A stretch of DNA of 64,000 nt from Rhizobium altiplani. Lineage in GTDB: Bacteria; Pseudomonadota; Alphaproteobacteria; Rhizobiales; Rhizobiaceae. Where the stretch lies: the NCBI RefSeq assembly GCF_001542405.1, contig NZ_LNCD01000036.1, forward strand, positions 1 to 64,000. Direction: 5' to 3'. A program made the translations under genes and the position numbers. The first letter of the stretch is position 1, and every line of letters starts with the position of its first letter. A model generated the notes under the pieces. It worked only from the letters and a program-made list of their open reading frames with translations. It was not told where the DNA came from and did no database searches. Positions 52,769-62,060 of the stretch are shown here, piece after piece.

Positions 52769-53791
52769 TTACTTCGATGCTTGAGGGACAGGCACCGAAG
52801 GGGTTTGCGTGCGGCGACCTGGGGACAGGAAGCCAGCGATGTCGTATCGGCCGATGGCCAGGAACGTGAGCAGCAGCAGGCCCCACGCAAAATCGCGCAC
52901 GAAATTGGAAAGGCCGCCGAAATTGAGCAGGCTCGACATGAGCTGCAGGGCGATGGCGCTGAGTACGACGCAGACGACGCGCCCATAGCCGCCTTCCGGC
53001 TTCACGCCCGCCATCACCGCAATGAGGATGGCGATGAGCAGGTACGAGCTGCCGTAGTCGAACTTCACATTGACGTTGCGCGCCGCAATGATGATCCCGG
53101 CAAGACCCGACAGCGTGCCTGAAATCGCATAGGTGGCGATGATCACGCGGTTCCTCGGAAAGCCCGCATAAACGGCTGCCCTGGGATTGGTGCCCATCAG
53201 CATCAGCCACAAGCCATATGGCGTGAACTTCAGCAGTGCTGCAACGGCGCCGGCGACGAGCACGAAGATGAGAAAGCTGATCGGCACCGCAGCAATCATG
53301 TCGTTGCCGATACTGGAAAGCAGCGCCGGGCTGCCGACAGCCACGGCCTTGCCGCCCGAAACAACGACCGCAAGCCCCATGAAAGCCATCTGCGTGCCGA
53401 GCGTGCAGAGGATGGGCGTAATGTTAAGCCGCGAGATGAGAAGGCCATTGATGACGCCGCCGGCAAGACCGACCAGGATCGCGCCCGCAATGAACAAGAA
53501 GCTAAAGGCCGTACCGCTTTCGGACACGGACAGGACGGATGACACGATGACGGCCGAGAGCACACCGGACAGATTGGCGAGCGCAATCCCCGACAGATCG
53601 ATACCGCCATTGCCGGCACACATCGCCAGCATGACACCGATGGCCAGAAGGCCGATTTCCGGCACCTGACTTGCCATGGACTGGAGATTGAAAACGGAAA
53701 GGAAGGAGCCGCCTGAAATCAGGGCGCCTGCCACAAGCAACAGACCGTTTATGACAAGCAGCATCGCCAGCTGTCCGCCGGTTTTCTGCAT
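52769..53791 (-). CDS. Sugar ABC transporter permease, RbsC type (second subunit)
   Basis: The 340-residue permease is the first gene of the operon, starting MQKTGGQLAMLLVINGLLLVAGA at ATG 53791 with GGAGGAGATC upstream. Family motifs: LAIGVMLAMCAGNGGIDLSGIALANLSG and LWLMLMGTNPRAAVYAGFPRNRVIIATYAISGTLSGLAG. The open frame to 53845 crosses an operator and is not used. An operator at 53806-53818 sits 15 bp upstream of this start. Confidence 0.92.
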   Translation of the reverse strand: MQKTGGQLAMLLVINGLLLVAGALISGGSFLSVFNLQSMASQVPEIGLLAIGVMLAMCAGNGGIDLSGIALANLSGVLSAVIVSSVLSVSESGTAFSFLFIAGAILVGLAGGVINGLLISRLNITPILCTLGTQMAFMGLAVVVSGGKAVAVGSPALLSSIGNDMIAAVPISFLIFVLVAGAVAALLKFTPYGLWLMLMGTNPRAAVYAGFPRNRVIIATYAISGTLSGLAGIIIAARNVNVKFDYGSSYLLIAILIAVMAGVKPEGGYGRVVCVVLSAIALQLMSSLLNFGGLSNFVRDFAWGLLLLTFLAIGRYDIAGFLSPGRRTQTPSVPVPQASK

Positions 53792-53805
53792 GATCTCCTC
53801 CCATT

Positions 53806-53947
53806 TGTTTACTAAACAATGTCCATCTTCACTAAACGCTATCAAAGGATATTTGCGCTGACAAGCCCCGTTTTTGCGGCTTCTCGGTTGCGAATGGCCC
53901 CAAATTGGCTTAGGTCTCGCAAATACCGCTTAAATCGTTTAGTAAAC
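53806..53947. promoter_or_regulatory. LacI-type operators in the divergent promoter region
   Basis: TGTTTA-C-TAAACA (53806-53818) and GTTTA-G-TAAAC (53937-53947) are perfect palindromes with the same core GTTTA-N-TAAAC. A third half-site, ACTAAACG, is at 53830-53837. The first lies 15 bp before the operon start, the second 40 bp before lacI. Short odd-centred palindromes of this form are typical LacI-family operators, so the regulator probably represses both directions, possibly by looping over ~130 bp. Confidence 0.7.
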
Positions 53948-53986
53948 TCGTTCGCAGTCGCAGCATGAAGGGCAACCTGTCTCCGC

Positions 53987-55072
53987 ATGAAGAAACCGGG
54001 AAAACTGACTATCAGGGACATCGCCGAAGCAGCGGGCGTATCGCCCGCGACGGTTTCGCTCGTGCTAAACGGCAAGGGGGAGATTTCCGGCGTGACGCGG
54101 GCGCGGGTCTTGGAGGCGGTGGCTAGCCTAAACTACGTGCCGCGGGCAACGCGCAGCAACTCCGAACCGGGCGAGACCTTGCGCTTCTTGAAGATCGCCA
54201 AGCACGGCCACACGGTCAACCGCGACCACAGCGTCTTCATCTCCGACTATATCGACGGCATGTCTGCCGAAGCGACGCGGCGTAACTACACGCTCGAAGT
54301 CGTGAGCTTCGAGGGCCAGCCGATCAGCACGGTGGCGGAGTCGCTTGCCGGCGCGCCGATATCAGGCGTCATCGCGCTGGGTACGGAGTTGACGGAGGCC
54401 GATATCAGGCTCATTCAGAGTCTCGGCCTGCCGACCGTCTTCATCGACACGTTCTATGACGTGCTGGAGGCCAATTTCGTCGACATGAACAACGAGGACG
54501 CCGTCTATAAGGCGTTGTCGCGTTTCCGCATGCAGGGTTTCCAGCGCATCGGCTTCGTCGCTTCTCATGTCGACACGACCAACTTCCGTCTGCGGCGCGA
54601 GGCATTCTTCAAGAACATGGCGCGACTTAACCTGCCGGTGAACGAGGCCGACATCCTCTCAGTGGAGTCGACCTATGACGGAGCCTATCTCGACACGCGT
54701 GCGCTGCTTTCCACCGGGTTGGAGCTTGCCGAATGCTATTTCTGCACGAATGACATCATCGCCTACGGCTTCATACGCGCGCTTCGCGAGCACGGCGTCT
54801 CGATCCCGCAGGACGTCTCGATCATCGGTTTCGACAACCTGCCGCAGAGTGCCACCATGGAGCCGGGGCTGACGACCATCGATGTGTCCAAACGCAAGAT
54901 CGGCAACCTCGCCGTTACCGTGCTCGATGACCTTATCGCTGCCGCCGAACCACAGCCGCCTGTCAAGATCCTTGTTGGCGCTGAGCTTGTTTTGCGCGCG
55001 AGCCACGAGCATGGCGAATCGACGACAGCGAAGGACCGCGCGACGCGCAAGACACAGCAGCCCGCGCAATAG
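53987..55072 (+). CDS. LacI family transcriptional regulator
   Basis: The 361-residue protein has a classical N-terminal helix-turn-helix and hinge (LTIRDIAEAAGVSPATVSLVLNGKGEISGVTRARVLEAVASLNYVPRATR) and a type I periplasmic-binding-like effector domain, with FISDYIDGMSAEATRRNY, FCTNDIIAYGFIRAL and SIIGFDNLPQSATMEPGLTTIDV. ATG 53987 is the natural start. It is divergent from the importer-dha operon and shares its operators. Effector probably the imported sugar or its phosphate. Confidence 0.92.
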   Translation: MKKPGKLTIRDIAEAAGVSPATVSLVLNGKGEISGVTRARVLEAVASLNYVPRATRSNSEPGETLRFLKIAKHGHTVNRDHSVFISDYIDGMSAEATRRNYTLEVVSFEGQPISTVAESLAGAPISGVIALGTELTEADIRLIQSLGLPTVFIDTFYDVLEANFVDMNNEDAVYKALSRFRMQGFQRIGFVASHVDTTNFRLRREAFFKNMARLNLPVNEADILSVESTYDGAYLDTRALLSTGLELAECYFCTNDIIAYGFIRALREHGVSIPQDVSIIGFDNLPQSATMEPGLTTIDVSKRKIGNLAVTVLDDLIAAAEPQPPVKILVGAELVLRASHEHGESTTAKDRATRKTQQPAQ

Positions 55073-55294
55073 AATCGCTTGAAAAGACTACACGAAAGAG
55101 CAGGTTCGGCCTTTAGGAAGAAATCCCAGCTTATGCGAGGCGAAAACCTGCGCCGGTGTCGCAATCGCCCCGATGGCGAAGATGTGAGGCGGCAGCATTG
55201 AAGCGATGTCCGCGCCCATTCCAATGATCCGACATCGCTTTTGCCGTGGTTGGTGCGGCCTTCATGGTCTCCTCCTTCATGATCTTCCTCTCAT

Positions 55295-55676
55295 TCAAGC
55301 ACATTGCTGACGCGCACCCCAGATCCTGTTCTCGGCGTCGCGGTGAACATCTGCCTCGACGCCATAGATCGAGCGTGGCAGCTCGGGCGTCAGCACTGCG
55401 GCCGGCATGCTTGACGATAATCCGGTCTGCGAAACTTGCCGCCAATGTCAGGTCGTGCAAGACGACGAGGGTGACGAGCGCTAGGGCGTGGGTCGCATCC
55501 CGAACGTGAGGCATCAGCAGCATGATGGCGAAGGTCCAGGGCACTGGCAGGTTCGTCCAGCAGCAGAAAACAGCGCGCATCAGCGCCGGGGCGAAATACA
55601 CGATCTGGCGCTGCCCGCCGGAAAGCGTCTCCAGCCGGCGTGCGACAGGTCCAGCATGTCAAACGCGATCGTGAGC
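55295..55676 (-). pseudogene. Decayed ABC ATPase of the iron-siderophore/heme/cobalamin (FecE/HmuV) type
   Basis: Minus-strand frames carry TLSGGQRQIVYFAPALMRAV (signature), then in another frame LLLDEPASALDLRHH (Walker B), then VVLHDLTLAASFADRIIV (switch His), then a shift into VLTPELPRSIYGVEADVH ending at a stop (55295-55297). This order is that of a FecE/HmuV-type ATPase from the signature to the end. At least two frameshifts break it and the Walker A half is missing, replaced by the SulP gene end at 55704. A dead remnant of an iron or heme importer. Confidence 0.65.
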
Positions 55677-55703
55677 AGTGGCCGCACACTCGGCCGGGAA
55701 CCA

Positions 55704-57392
55704 CTACGCCGGCCCAGCCTCCTGCGGCGCTGTACTGTTCATGTCTTTGTACTGTTCTATCGCAACACGTGCGTTGAACAAAAGACGGCGTGGGCCAAGT
55801 TGCTTGTCCAATCCGGACTTGCGAACTATCTCGAGCACGCCCGGGTTCAATCCCACGAGCCAAACCGTGACACCCTCTCTCACCGCGCGCTCATCATTTT
55901 CGATCATCATCTGGAGAGCCGAATATTCGATGTCGGAGACGCGGCTCATGTCGATGGCCAGCACACGAGGCTTGTGCTTTGTGACCAAGGCCCCGATCTG
56001 GTCGGTCACGTCCTGCGCATTGATAAAGAAAAGACGACCTTCCGGACGCACGATGAGCAGTCCCTCGAAGGTTTCGTCGTCGGGATGCTCGGGAGAGACG
56101 GGGCGAAGCACGTCAGCCCCGCGCTTTTTTCCGATCACTGAGACGCGCGGATGCGCCGCCTGGTAAGCGAGGGTGATGAGCGACAGGATGATTGCGACAA
56201 TGATGCCCTGCAATGTACCGAATGTCAGGACACCGACCGCCGCAACCAATGCCCACCAAAACTCCATCGCTCGGATCCGCCGAATTTGCACAAACTCTGC
56301 CGGCTTTATCAGGCCGACAGAGTAGACGATGACGATCGCCGCCAGGACGGCGTTCGGCAGAAGTCCGAGGATCGGCGCGAACAACAACATCGTGGCCAAG
56401 GCCGCGGCCGCTATGACGAACGAGGCCCTTTGCGAGCGACCGCCCGCCGAGCGAACGACACTCGTCTGGGACGTTCCGCCGCCCGCCGGCATCGCCCCTA
56501 AGACGGCGCCCGCGAGATTGGCGGCACCGGTCGCTGTGAGTTCGCGGCTTGGGTCGATGAGCGGGTCCCCGGGAGCTTGAAAAGCGCGACCTGCCGCAAT
56601 GGTCTCTGTGAAGCTCATCAGCGCGAGCCCCAACGCGGCTGGCAACAGGCTCTGTGCCAAGGTGAAGTCGGGCAAGGCAAGAGACGGTAAGCCCTGAGGA
56701 ATATGTCCGACCGTCGAGACGCCGAGCTGCGAAAGATGGAAGAGCCAAGAGGCGGCAATGGCTCCCGCTACAATGACGAGCGGAGCTGGAGAATGGGGCT
56801 TGAGGTTTTCCATCGCCACCAGCAGAACCAGCGTCACCCCGCCGACGAGAAGTGTCGGCAAATGAATGTCCGGAACATGGAAGATGACGCTTGCGAGATC
56901 GAAGAAGAAGGAATGCTTTTGGATATGAATCCCCAGAAGCTTCGGCAGTTGATCCAGCAAAATGACGAAGCCGATTCCAGCCTTGAAGCCGGTTAACACT
57001 GGCGATGATATGAAGTTGGCGATAAAGCCGAGGCGCACCAGCCTAGCTACAATCAGCGCTGCACCGACAAGAAGTGTGAGTGTGGCGGTTGCGGCGACAA
57101 GCCTTTGCGGGTCTTCGTCCGGCACGACCAGACCGAGGGCGGCGCCGGTGAGGATCGCGAGCGTTGTTGTCGAGGTAACGCTCAGTACCCGTGACGACCC
57201 GAGCAGGCCATATACGATAGCGGGGACCAACGCGGTGTAGAGCCCAACCGCCACAGGCAACCCCGCGACCGTCGCGTAGGCCATCGCCTTGGGCAGCACC
57301 ACGGTTGCAGCCGTCAGGCCAGCAATGACGTCGAAGCGAAGAGCGGCGGAACCTGATGCCGCACTGCTGCTATCTGTCGGATGGGCCTGCAT
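55704..57392 (-). CDS. SulP family anion permease with C-terminal STAS domain
   Basis: The 562-residue protein has 10-14 membrane spans (GLTAATVVLPKAMAYATVAGLPVAVGLYTALVPAIVYGLLGSS at the N-terminus) and a STAS domain at about 440-545 (LAIDMSRVSDIEYSALQMM). SulP proteins carry sulfate, bicarbonate or other anions, often with proton or sodium. The ATG at 57392 gives the best N-terminus. The SLC26 fold residues are conserved. The permease is monocistronic; no carbonic anhydrase or sulfate enzyme gene adjoins it. Confidence 0.9.
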   Translation of the reverse strand: MQAHPTDSSSAASGSAALRFDVIAGLTAATVVLPKAMAYATVAGLPVAVGLYTALVPAIVYGLLGSSRVLSVTSTTTLAILTGAALGLVVPDEDPQRLVAATATLTLLVGAALIVARLVRLGFIANFISSPVLTGFKAGIGFVILLDQLPKLLGIHIQKHSFFFDLASVIFHVPDIHLPTLLVGGVTLVLLVAMENLKPHSPAPLVIVAGAIAASWLFHLSQLGVSTVGHIPQGLPSLALPDFTLAQSLLPAALGLALMSFTETIAAGRAFQAPGDPLIDPSRELTATGAANLAGAVLGAMPAGGGTSQTSVVRSAGGRSQRASFVIAAAALATMLLFAPILGLLPNAVLAAIVIVYSVGLIKPAEFVQIRRIRAMEFWWALVAAVGVLTFGTLQGIIVAIILSLITLAYQAAHPRVSVIGKKRGADVLRPVSPEHPDDETFEGLLIVRPEGRLFFINAQDVTDQIGALVTKHKPRVLAIDMSRVSDIEYSALQMMIENDERAVREGVTVWLVGLNPGVLEIVRKSGLDKQLGPRRLLFNARVAIEQYKDMNSTAPQEAGPA

Positions 57393-57835
57393 CGGTCTGA
57401 CCTTTACGGGAAGGGCGCGCCCCAAGCCTAGTCTCTGATCAGCGGCGCGGTCAATGCCCGAAGAGCGGGGCTTGGGTCGGCGCACCGCAGGGGCGGTTGC
57501 TATTGCTGGCGAGCGTTATAGTTTGCCCCTAGCGTAGGGTCGGCTGCTCGCCGGCATCCACACCAGCGATCGTATCTGGATGCTTTGGGGCAACCTTGGT
57601 ATAGTGTGTGCCTCCTGAGCTAAGTAGGGTCGCTCTTCTGTGGAAAATCCCGTTGCTGCGGTCTCATCCCGTAACGCGCTTTTGCGAACCCTGATGTCGC
57701 CACACTCAGCGCTGGCGCCGGCGAAATCCTCCCTGGACCGTCGCGATCTGGTCAAGTGCATCGGCAGGATCCGAGCGGGCGCCGCGACGATGGGTGATCC
57801 CATGCCTTCGACGGTTTCTCTGACGGGAGACCAAG
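57393..57835. other. Divergent intergenic region
   Basis: This 443-bp stretch lies between the SulP gene and the AI-2E family gene, with promoters presumably for both. No recognisable gene is present. A 68-codon frame ends at 57846 but overlaps the AI-2E start and has no homology. Confidence 0.4.
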
Positions 57836-58930
57836 ATGCCCGATGATACGGATCCTGCCGGCGGCACCCACCGTCAACTCGGGCTTGGCACAGCCGGCCT
57901 GATTGAGCGCAGCATCACTTTGCTGATGGTCGTGGTCCTGCTTGTCGGCGTGCTCGCGATATTGAAGCCCTTCGCCGCCGCCATCCTTTTCGGGGCGACG
58001 TTGGCGATTGCCGCCTGGCCCTTGCGCCAATGGATGATCGGCCGGGGTGTCGGGCCTCGCCTGACTGCAGCGCTGCTTCTCCTGCTTTCGCTCCTGGTGA
58101 TCGTGTTGCCGGCACTGATCATGGCTCCGGTTCTCACCGACGAACTGAAGGCGTTCACGGAGAGCGTCGAGAACTACTTCGCGGCAACACCACAACGTCC
58201 CGGCTGGATCGAGAACGTCCCCCTGATCGGTGGCAAACTTGCTTCTGCATGGGATGGTCTACTAGAAGCGAAGGGTGACGTCGCCACTGCACTTGCACCC
58301 CAATCCGAGATTTTGCAGCGGTGGCTAATCACGGCGGCGCGTGCGCTTGGCGACAGCGTCGTCCAGATGATCCTGGCGCTGATCGTGGCAACCATGTTTT
58401 GTATCAACGGGAGCAAGCTGGTTGAAGAACTGGATAGCATCGTCGTCCGGCTGGGCGGGGCAACGGCGCATGCCAGCCTTCTTGCAGCCGCCGGCGCGGT
58501 TCGCAGCGTCTCCTATGGCGTGATCGGCACAGCTCTCGCGCAGGCAGCGCTACTGGTGCTCGGCCTGGCACTCGCAGGTGTGCCTGGTGCGACCACGCTC
58601 GGCTTCGTCGGCCTGCTGCTCTCCATCAGCCAGATCGGAGCCCCCCTCCTGGTGCTGATCTGGGGTGGTGCGGCGTGGTGGCTGTTCGGACAGGGCCAGG
58701 TCGGATGGGGGAGCTTCATGGTCGCATGGGGAGTTTTGGTCAGTATGGTCGACAACGTTCTCAAACCATGGCTGATCGGTCGCGGCATTCGAATGCCTAT
58801 GCCTCTGACGATCCTGGGCGTCTTTGGTGGCTTTATCGCCTTTGGCTTCCTTGGTCTGTTTATTGGACCGACGCTGCTTGCTGTCGCTTTCGTCCTGCTG
58901 CAGGCATGGCGGACGAGTCCGCCCGGCTAA
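57836..58930 (+). CDS. AI-2E family transporter (PerM/UPF0118)
   Basis: The 364-residue membrane protein has about eight spans and family marks: LLLVGVLAILKPFAAAILFGATLAIAAWPLRQWM and the C-terminal MVDNVLKPWLIGRGIRMPMPLTILGVFGGFIAFGFLGLFIGPTLLAVAF, the most conserved part of AI-2E transporters. The members export small molecules or act as ion antiporters; the AI-2 link is known for a few only. The start at ATG 57836 (MPDDTDPAGGTH) is plausible but a later start is possible. It is followed by a 578-bp gap and a second SulP gene. Confidence 0.9.
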   Translation: MPDDTDPAGGTHRQLGLGTAGLIERSITLLMVVVLLVGVLAILKPFAAAILFGATLAIAAWPLRQWMIGRGVGPRLTAALLLLLSLLVIVLPALIMAPVLTDELKAFTESVENYFAATPQRPGWIENVPLIGGKLASAWDGLLEAKGDVATALAPQSEILQRWLITAARALGDSVVQMILALIVATMFCINGSKLVEELDSIVVRLGGATAHASLLAAAGAVRSVSYGVIGTALAQAALLVLGLALAGVPGATTLGFVGLLLSISQIGAPLLVLIWGGAAWWLFGQGQVGWGSFMVAWGVLVSMVDNVLKPWLIGRGIRMPMPLTILGVFGGFIAFGFLGLFIGPTLLAVAFVLLQAWRTSPPG

Positions 58931-59508
58931 CAACTGGCTTCCAATTGGATCGCGGCAAAGGCGAGTTACCAAGGATTGCCGCTGAACCTTCCAGAAGATG
59001 TCGTCGGACTTCGTGTCCTTCGGGCCAAGCGGAATCGGAGGCGTCGATGCAAGTGTTCTAGACATAAACATGGACGCAGGAACATTCCGGGCATCCTAAG
59101 CTACCCATCGTGTCGGATGGTTAGGAGCCAACTGGGCCATGAAGGTGTATCTTACGTGATACTAGGCAGTCGGCTCGAAATGTTGAGGAGCCGATAGTGG
59201 ACAACCGACTGCAAACTGCAGATCATCGAAGACGCCCGGCAAGGGCCCCGTCCGCATTGACAGTGTTGGCCCCTTCGGGGCCCAGAAAGTCAGGGCCCCG
59301 ATCATTTTCAAGACATCAGATTTCTCTCTCTGGGGGCTATGACTCCGCGCAAGAGGCGTGGGCGGCTTGCCCGCATCTGGGACAGCGGTTGGACAAATGC
59401 GTTGGCCGGCGAAATATGCTATACCCTTTTATATCATGAGGAGGTGAACCTGCCAGACGTAGCCGAAGAGGCGAGGTCGACAACAATGATGGGGGGTGAA
59501 AAAGGTAA
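58931..59508. other. Intergenic region with a perfect hairpin
   Basis: GGCCCC-TTC-GGGGCC at 59268-59282 is a six-pair stem with a three-base loop, and GGGCCCCG recurs at 59243 and 59293, so several alternative hairpins can form. No T run follows. A frame near 59330-59410 (GGYDSAQEAWAACPHLGQRLDKC) looks protein-like but short and unassignable. Otherwise no gene; it contains the leader of the second SulP gene. Confidence 0.4.
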
Positions 59509-61224
59509 GTGGCTGACGCTTTCGCGCGCTGGTTGCCGGGGTTTCAAGTTCTTCGTCAGTACAAGGCTGACTGGCTTTTCCATGATTTTGTTGCAGGGAT
59601 TGTGCTGACCACCATGCTGGTGCCGGTCGGTATCGCCTATGCTGTAGCGTCGGGGGTACCTGGAATTTACGGGCTCTACGCGACGATTGTCCCCTTGTTA
59701 GCCTATGCGGTGTTTGGGCCAAGCCGGATTTTGGTTCTAGGTCCTGATTCATCACTCGCAGCAATCATCCTCGCTACTGTCCTACCCCTCTCAGGAGGAG
59801 ACCCCCCGCGCGCAGTCGCGTTGGCCGGCGCCATGGCAATAGTATCAGGGTTCGTCTGCATCATCGCGGGCTTCGCGCGCCTCGGGTTTATCACCGAACT
59901 GCTCTCGAAACCCATTCGATACGGGTACATGAATGGCATAGCGTTGACGGTTCTTCTTGGTCAGCTTCCCAAGCTCCTCGGTTTTTCAATTGAACGAAGT
60001 GGGCCATTGCGCGACCTATGGGCAATAGGCAAAGGAATCCTGGCCGGCAGCATCAACTGGGCCGCGTTTGCGATTGGTGGCGGAGCGCTGGCGTGCATTC
60101 TTCTGCTCAAACGCCACAAGCGTGTACCGGGCATCCTAATCGCTGTCCTTGCCGCGACCGTTATTGCCGGAATGCTGCAATTGGCAGATCGAGCGGGGGT
60201 TTCGGTACTGGGACCACTTCCGCAAGGACTGCCGGCCTTCCAAATCCCCTTGATCGACATCGCGGATCTCGTACCGGTGTTAATGGGCGGATTCGCGGTG
60301 GCGATGGTTTCATTTGCTGACACTAGCGTACTATCTCGAGTTTATGCCGTCCGACTTGGTTATCGCGTCGACCCAAATCAGGAGATGGTGGCTCTCGGCG
60401 CGTCCAACCTCGCAGCGGGATTGTTCCAAGGGTTTCCGATTAGCAGCAGCTCCTCCCGCACCCCAGTTGCGGAGGCTGCAGGGGCAAAGACACAGTTATC
60501 CGGCGTTGTTGGAGCGATTGCCGTCGCTTTGTTGTTGCTCCTTGCGCCCAACCTTTTGCAGAATTTGCCGAACGCTGCCCTTGCTGCGGTTGTCATATCT
60601 TCGGCCATTGGACTCTTCGAGTTTCATGATCTGAAACGGATTTACCGAATCCAGCGTTGGGAATTTTGGCTATCGATCCTCTGTTTTGTCGGCGTGGCCG
60701 TGTTCGGCGCAATTCCCGGGATAGGTATCGCGGTGGCTGTCGCCGTTATCGAGTTCCTGTGGGACGGCTGGCGTCCCCATTCGGCTGTGCTTGGACGTGC
60801 GGCAGGCGTCAAGGGCTATCACGATATAACGCGATACCCGAATACCCGTCGAATACCGGGTCTCGTGCTCTTCCGTTGGGACGCACCGCTGTTCTTCGCC
60901 AACGCTGAACTTTTCAAGGAACGGGTTTCCGAGGCCGTTGCTGCGTCACCGACGGCAGTGAATTGGGTAGTCGTTGCAGCGGAGCCCGTAACGGATATTG
61001 ATGTTACGTCATCCGACAGTTTGGCCGAGCTTGTTGATGATCTCCGGGCCAAGGGAATCACGTTCCGGTTCGCCGAACTCAAGGATCCGGTGAAGGACCA
61101 GCTAAAACGCTTTGGTCTGTTCGCCGAGTTGGGCGAGGCAGCTTTTTACCCGACCGTCGGTTCTGCGGTGGACGGTTATCTTGATAGATACGCAATTGAC
61201 TGGAAAGACGATGAAGAGTCTTAG
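59509..61224 (+). CDS. SulP family anion permease with C-terminal STAS domain (second copy)
   Basis: The 571-residue protein starts with GTG at 59509 (MADAFARWLPGFQVLRQYKADWLFHDFVAG), 4 bp after an AAAAGG site. It has the SulP core (AGIVLTTMLVPVGIAYAVASGVPGIYGLYATIVPLLAYAVFGPSR) and a STAS domain from about 450 (LVLFRWDAPLFFANAELFKERV and DIDVTSSDSLAELVDDLRAKG). It is only distantly similar to the first SulP gene, so the two are not a recent duplication. The substrate may be sulfate, bicarbonate or another anion. Confidence 0.9.
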   Translation: MADAFARWLPGFQVLRQYKADWLFHDFVAGIVLTTMLVPVGIAYAVASGVPGIYGLYATIVPLLAYAVFGPSRILVLGPDSSLAAIILATVLPLSGGDPPRAVALAGAMAIVSGFVCIIAGFARLGFITELLSKPIRYGYMNGIALTVLLGQLPKLLGFSIERSGPLRDLWAIGKGILAGSINWAAFAIGGGALACILLLKRHKRVPGILIAVLAATVIAGMLQLADRAGVSVLGPLPQGLPAFQIPLIDIADLVPVLMGGFAVAMVSFADTSVLSRVYAVRLGYRVDPNQEMVALGASNLAAGLFQGFPISSSSSRTPVAEAAGAKTQLSGVVGAIAVALLLLLAPNLLQNLPNAALAAVVISSAIGLFEFHDLKRIYRIQRWEFWLSILCFVGVAVFGAIPGIGIAVAVAVIEFLWDGWRPHSAVLGRAAGVKGYHDITRYPNTRRIPGLVLFRWDAPLFFANAELFKERVSEAVAASPTAVNWVVVAAEPVTDIDVTSSDSLAELVDDLRAKGITFRFAELKDPVKDQLKRFGLFAELGEAAFYPTVGSAVDGYLDRYAIDWKDDEES

Positions 61225-61243
61225 AAGAAACCGTCGACGGAGT

Positions 61244-61448
61244 TCATCCATAGCGGTCTGTGCCTGCCGGCTCACAGGTGATGTCGACGCCGTTGACGAG
61301 CGCGCGCTGTCGTTCCCTGGCCTTCAGCCCCAGAACCAATACGTTCTGGCAGCGCCAGCGGAATGTCTCCGGCGTGTCGATCTCGACGATCCGGATCATC
61401 GCGCCTGGCGATCTTCAGCGTGCCGCCATCGACCGAGCCGGCTCCATC
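61244..61448 (-). pseudogene. Decayed thermonuclease-like (SNase) domain gene
   Basis: The minus strand holds GSVDGGTLKIA, then a frameshift near 61398 into MIRIVEIDTPETFRW, RCQNVLVLGLKARERQRAL and CEPAGTDRYG with a stop at 61244-61246. The VDGxTLxI, R-I-x-x-I-D-T-P-E and D-R-Y-G motifs fit staphylococcal-nuclease-like domains. The gene is truncated by the end of the SulP gene and shifted inside, so it is inactive. Confidence 0.55.
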
Positions 61449-62060
61449 TGGCGCGGTTCGGCCGACAGCGAGCGGCCGGTGAACATTCCACGGAGCAACG
61501 TCGGCTGGCGACCGCAACAGGAAGTTGCAGATTGTCCACGCCGCTGCACGAGTGCGTGAATGGTGACATAACAAGGATGTCGACTTCGGTTGCCAAAATA
61601 GGAGGTGGCATGAAAGAGTCCGCCTCCACCGACAGAACGGATCACTGAGATGCAGTTGCTGATCGAGGGACAGTCACACTTCCAGCCTTTCGGCTCACCT
61701 TACTGGGGTTCGGAAAATCTCAACAAGGGAGTTGGAAGCATGACTGCCTCTTATGATTACCTTATCGGCGTCGACGACCACAAATCCTATAGCCACCTAA
61801 CGAGCCCGGCAGGACTGGGCTGCGCTCCTTTAGGAGAATGGGAAGCCGGGAGCCGAACGCCACTCTGTGACCGAAGCCATATGTATCAGGGTCACGCATT
61901 GGAGAATGGTTCAAGAACCGAGGGGCGGGAAATCACCCATCCATCGGAACGAAGAGATTTAGCCGATCGGCGCAAATGCCGGTCAAACCACAACCGAGCC
62001 CAAGGAAAAGCCGCCAGTTGAAGGCGTTTTGCCCCTTGTGTTCTTTCATTGGAGCACGTC
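61449..62060. other. Intergenic region without a confident gene
   Basis: A 123-codon frame at 61650-62021 lacks homology and a ribosome site. No RNA gene or mobile element end is recognised. The last 50 bp carry the ribosome site of the polyphosphate kinase gene (GGAGCACGTC). Confidence 0.4.

Noticed and set aside
51737..53122. A 461-codon plus-strand frame opposite the binding protein gene
   Set aside because: Antisense shadow without any recognisable domain.
61650..62021. A 123-codon frame upstream of the polyphosphate kinase gene
   Set aside because: No homology, odd composition and no ribosome site before its ATG.
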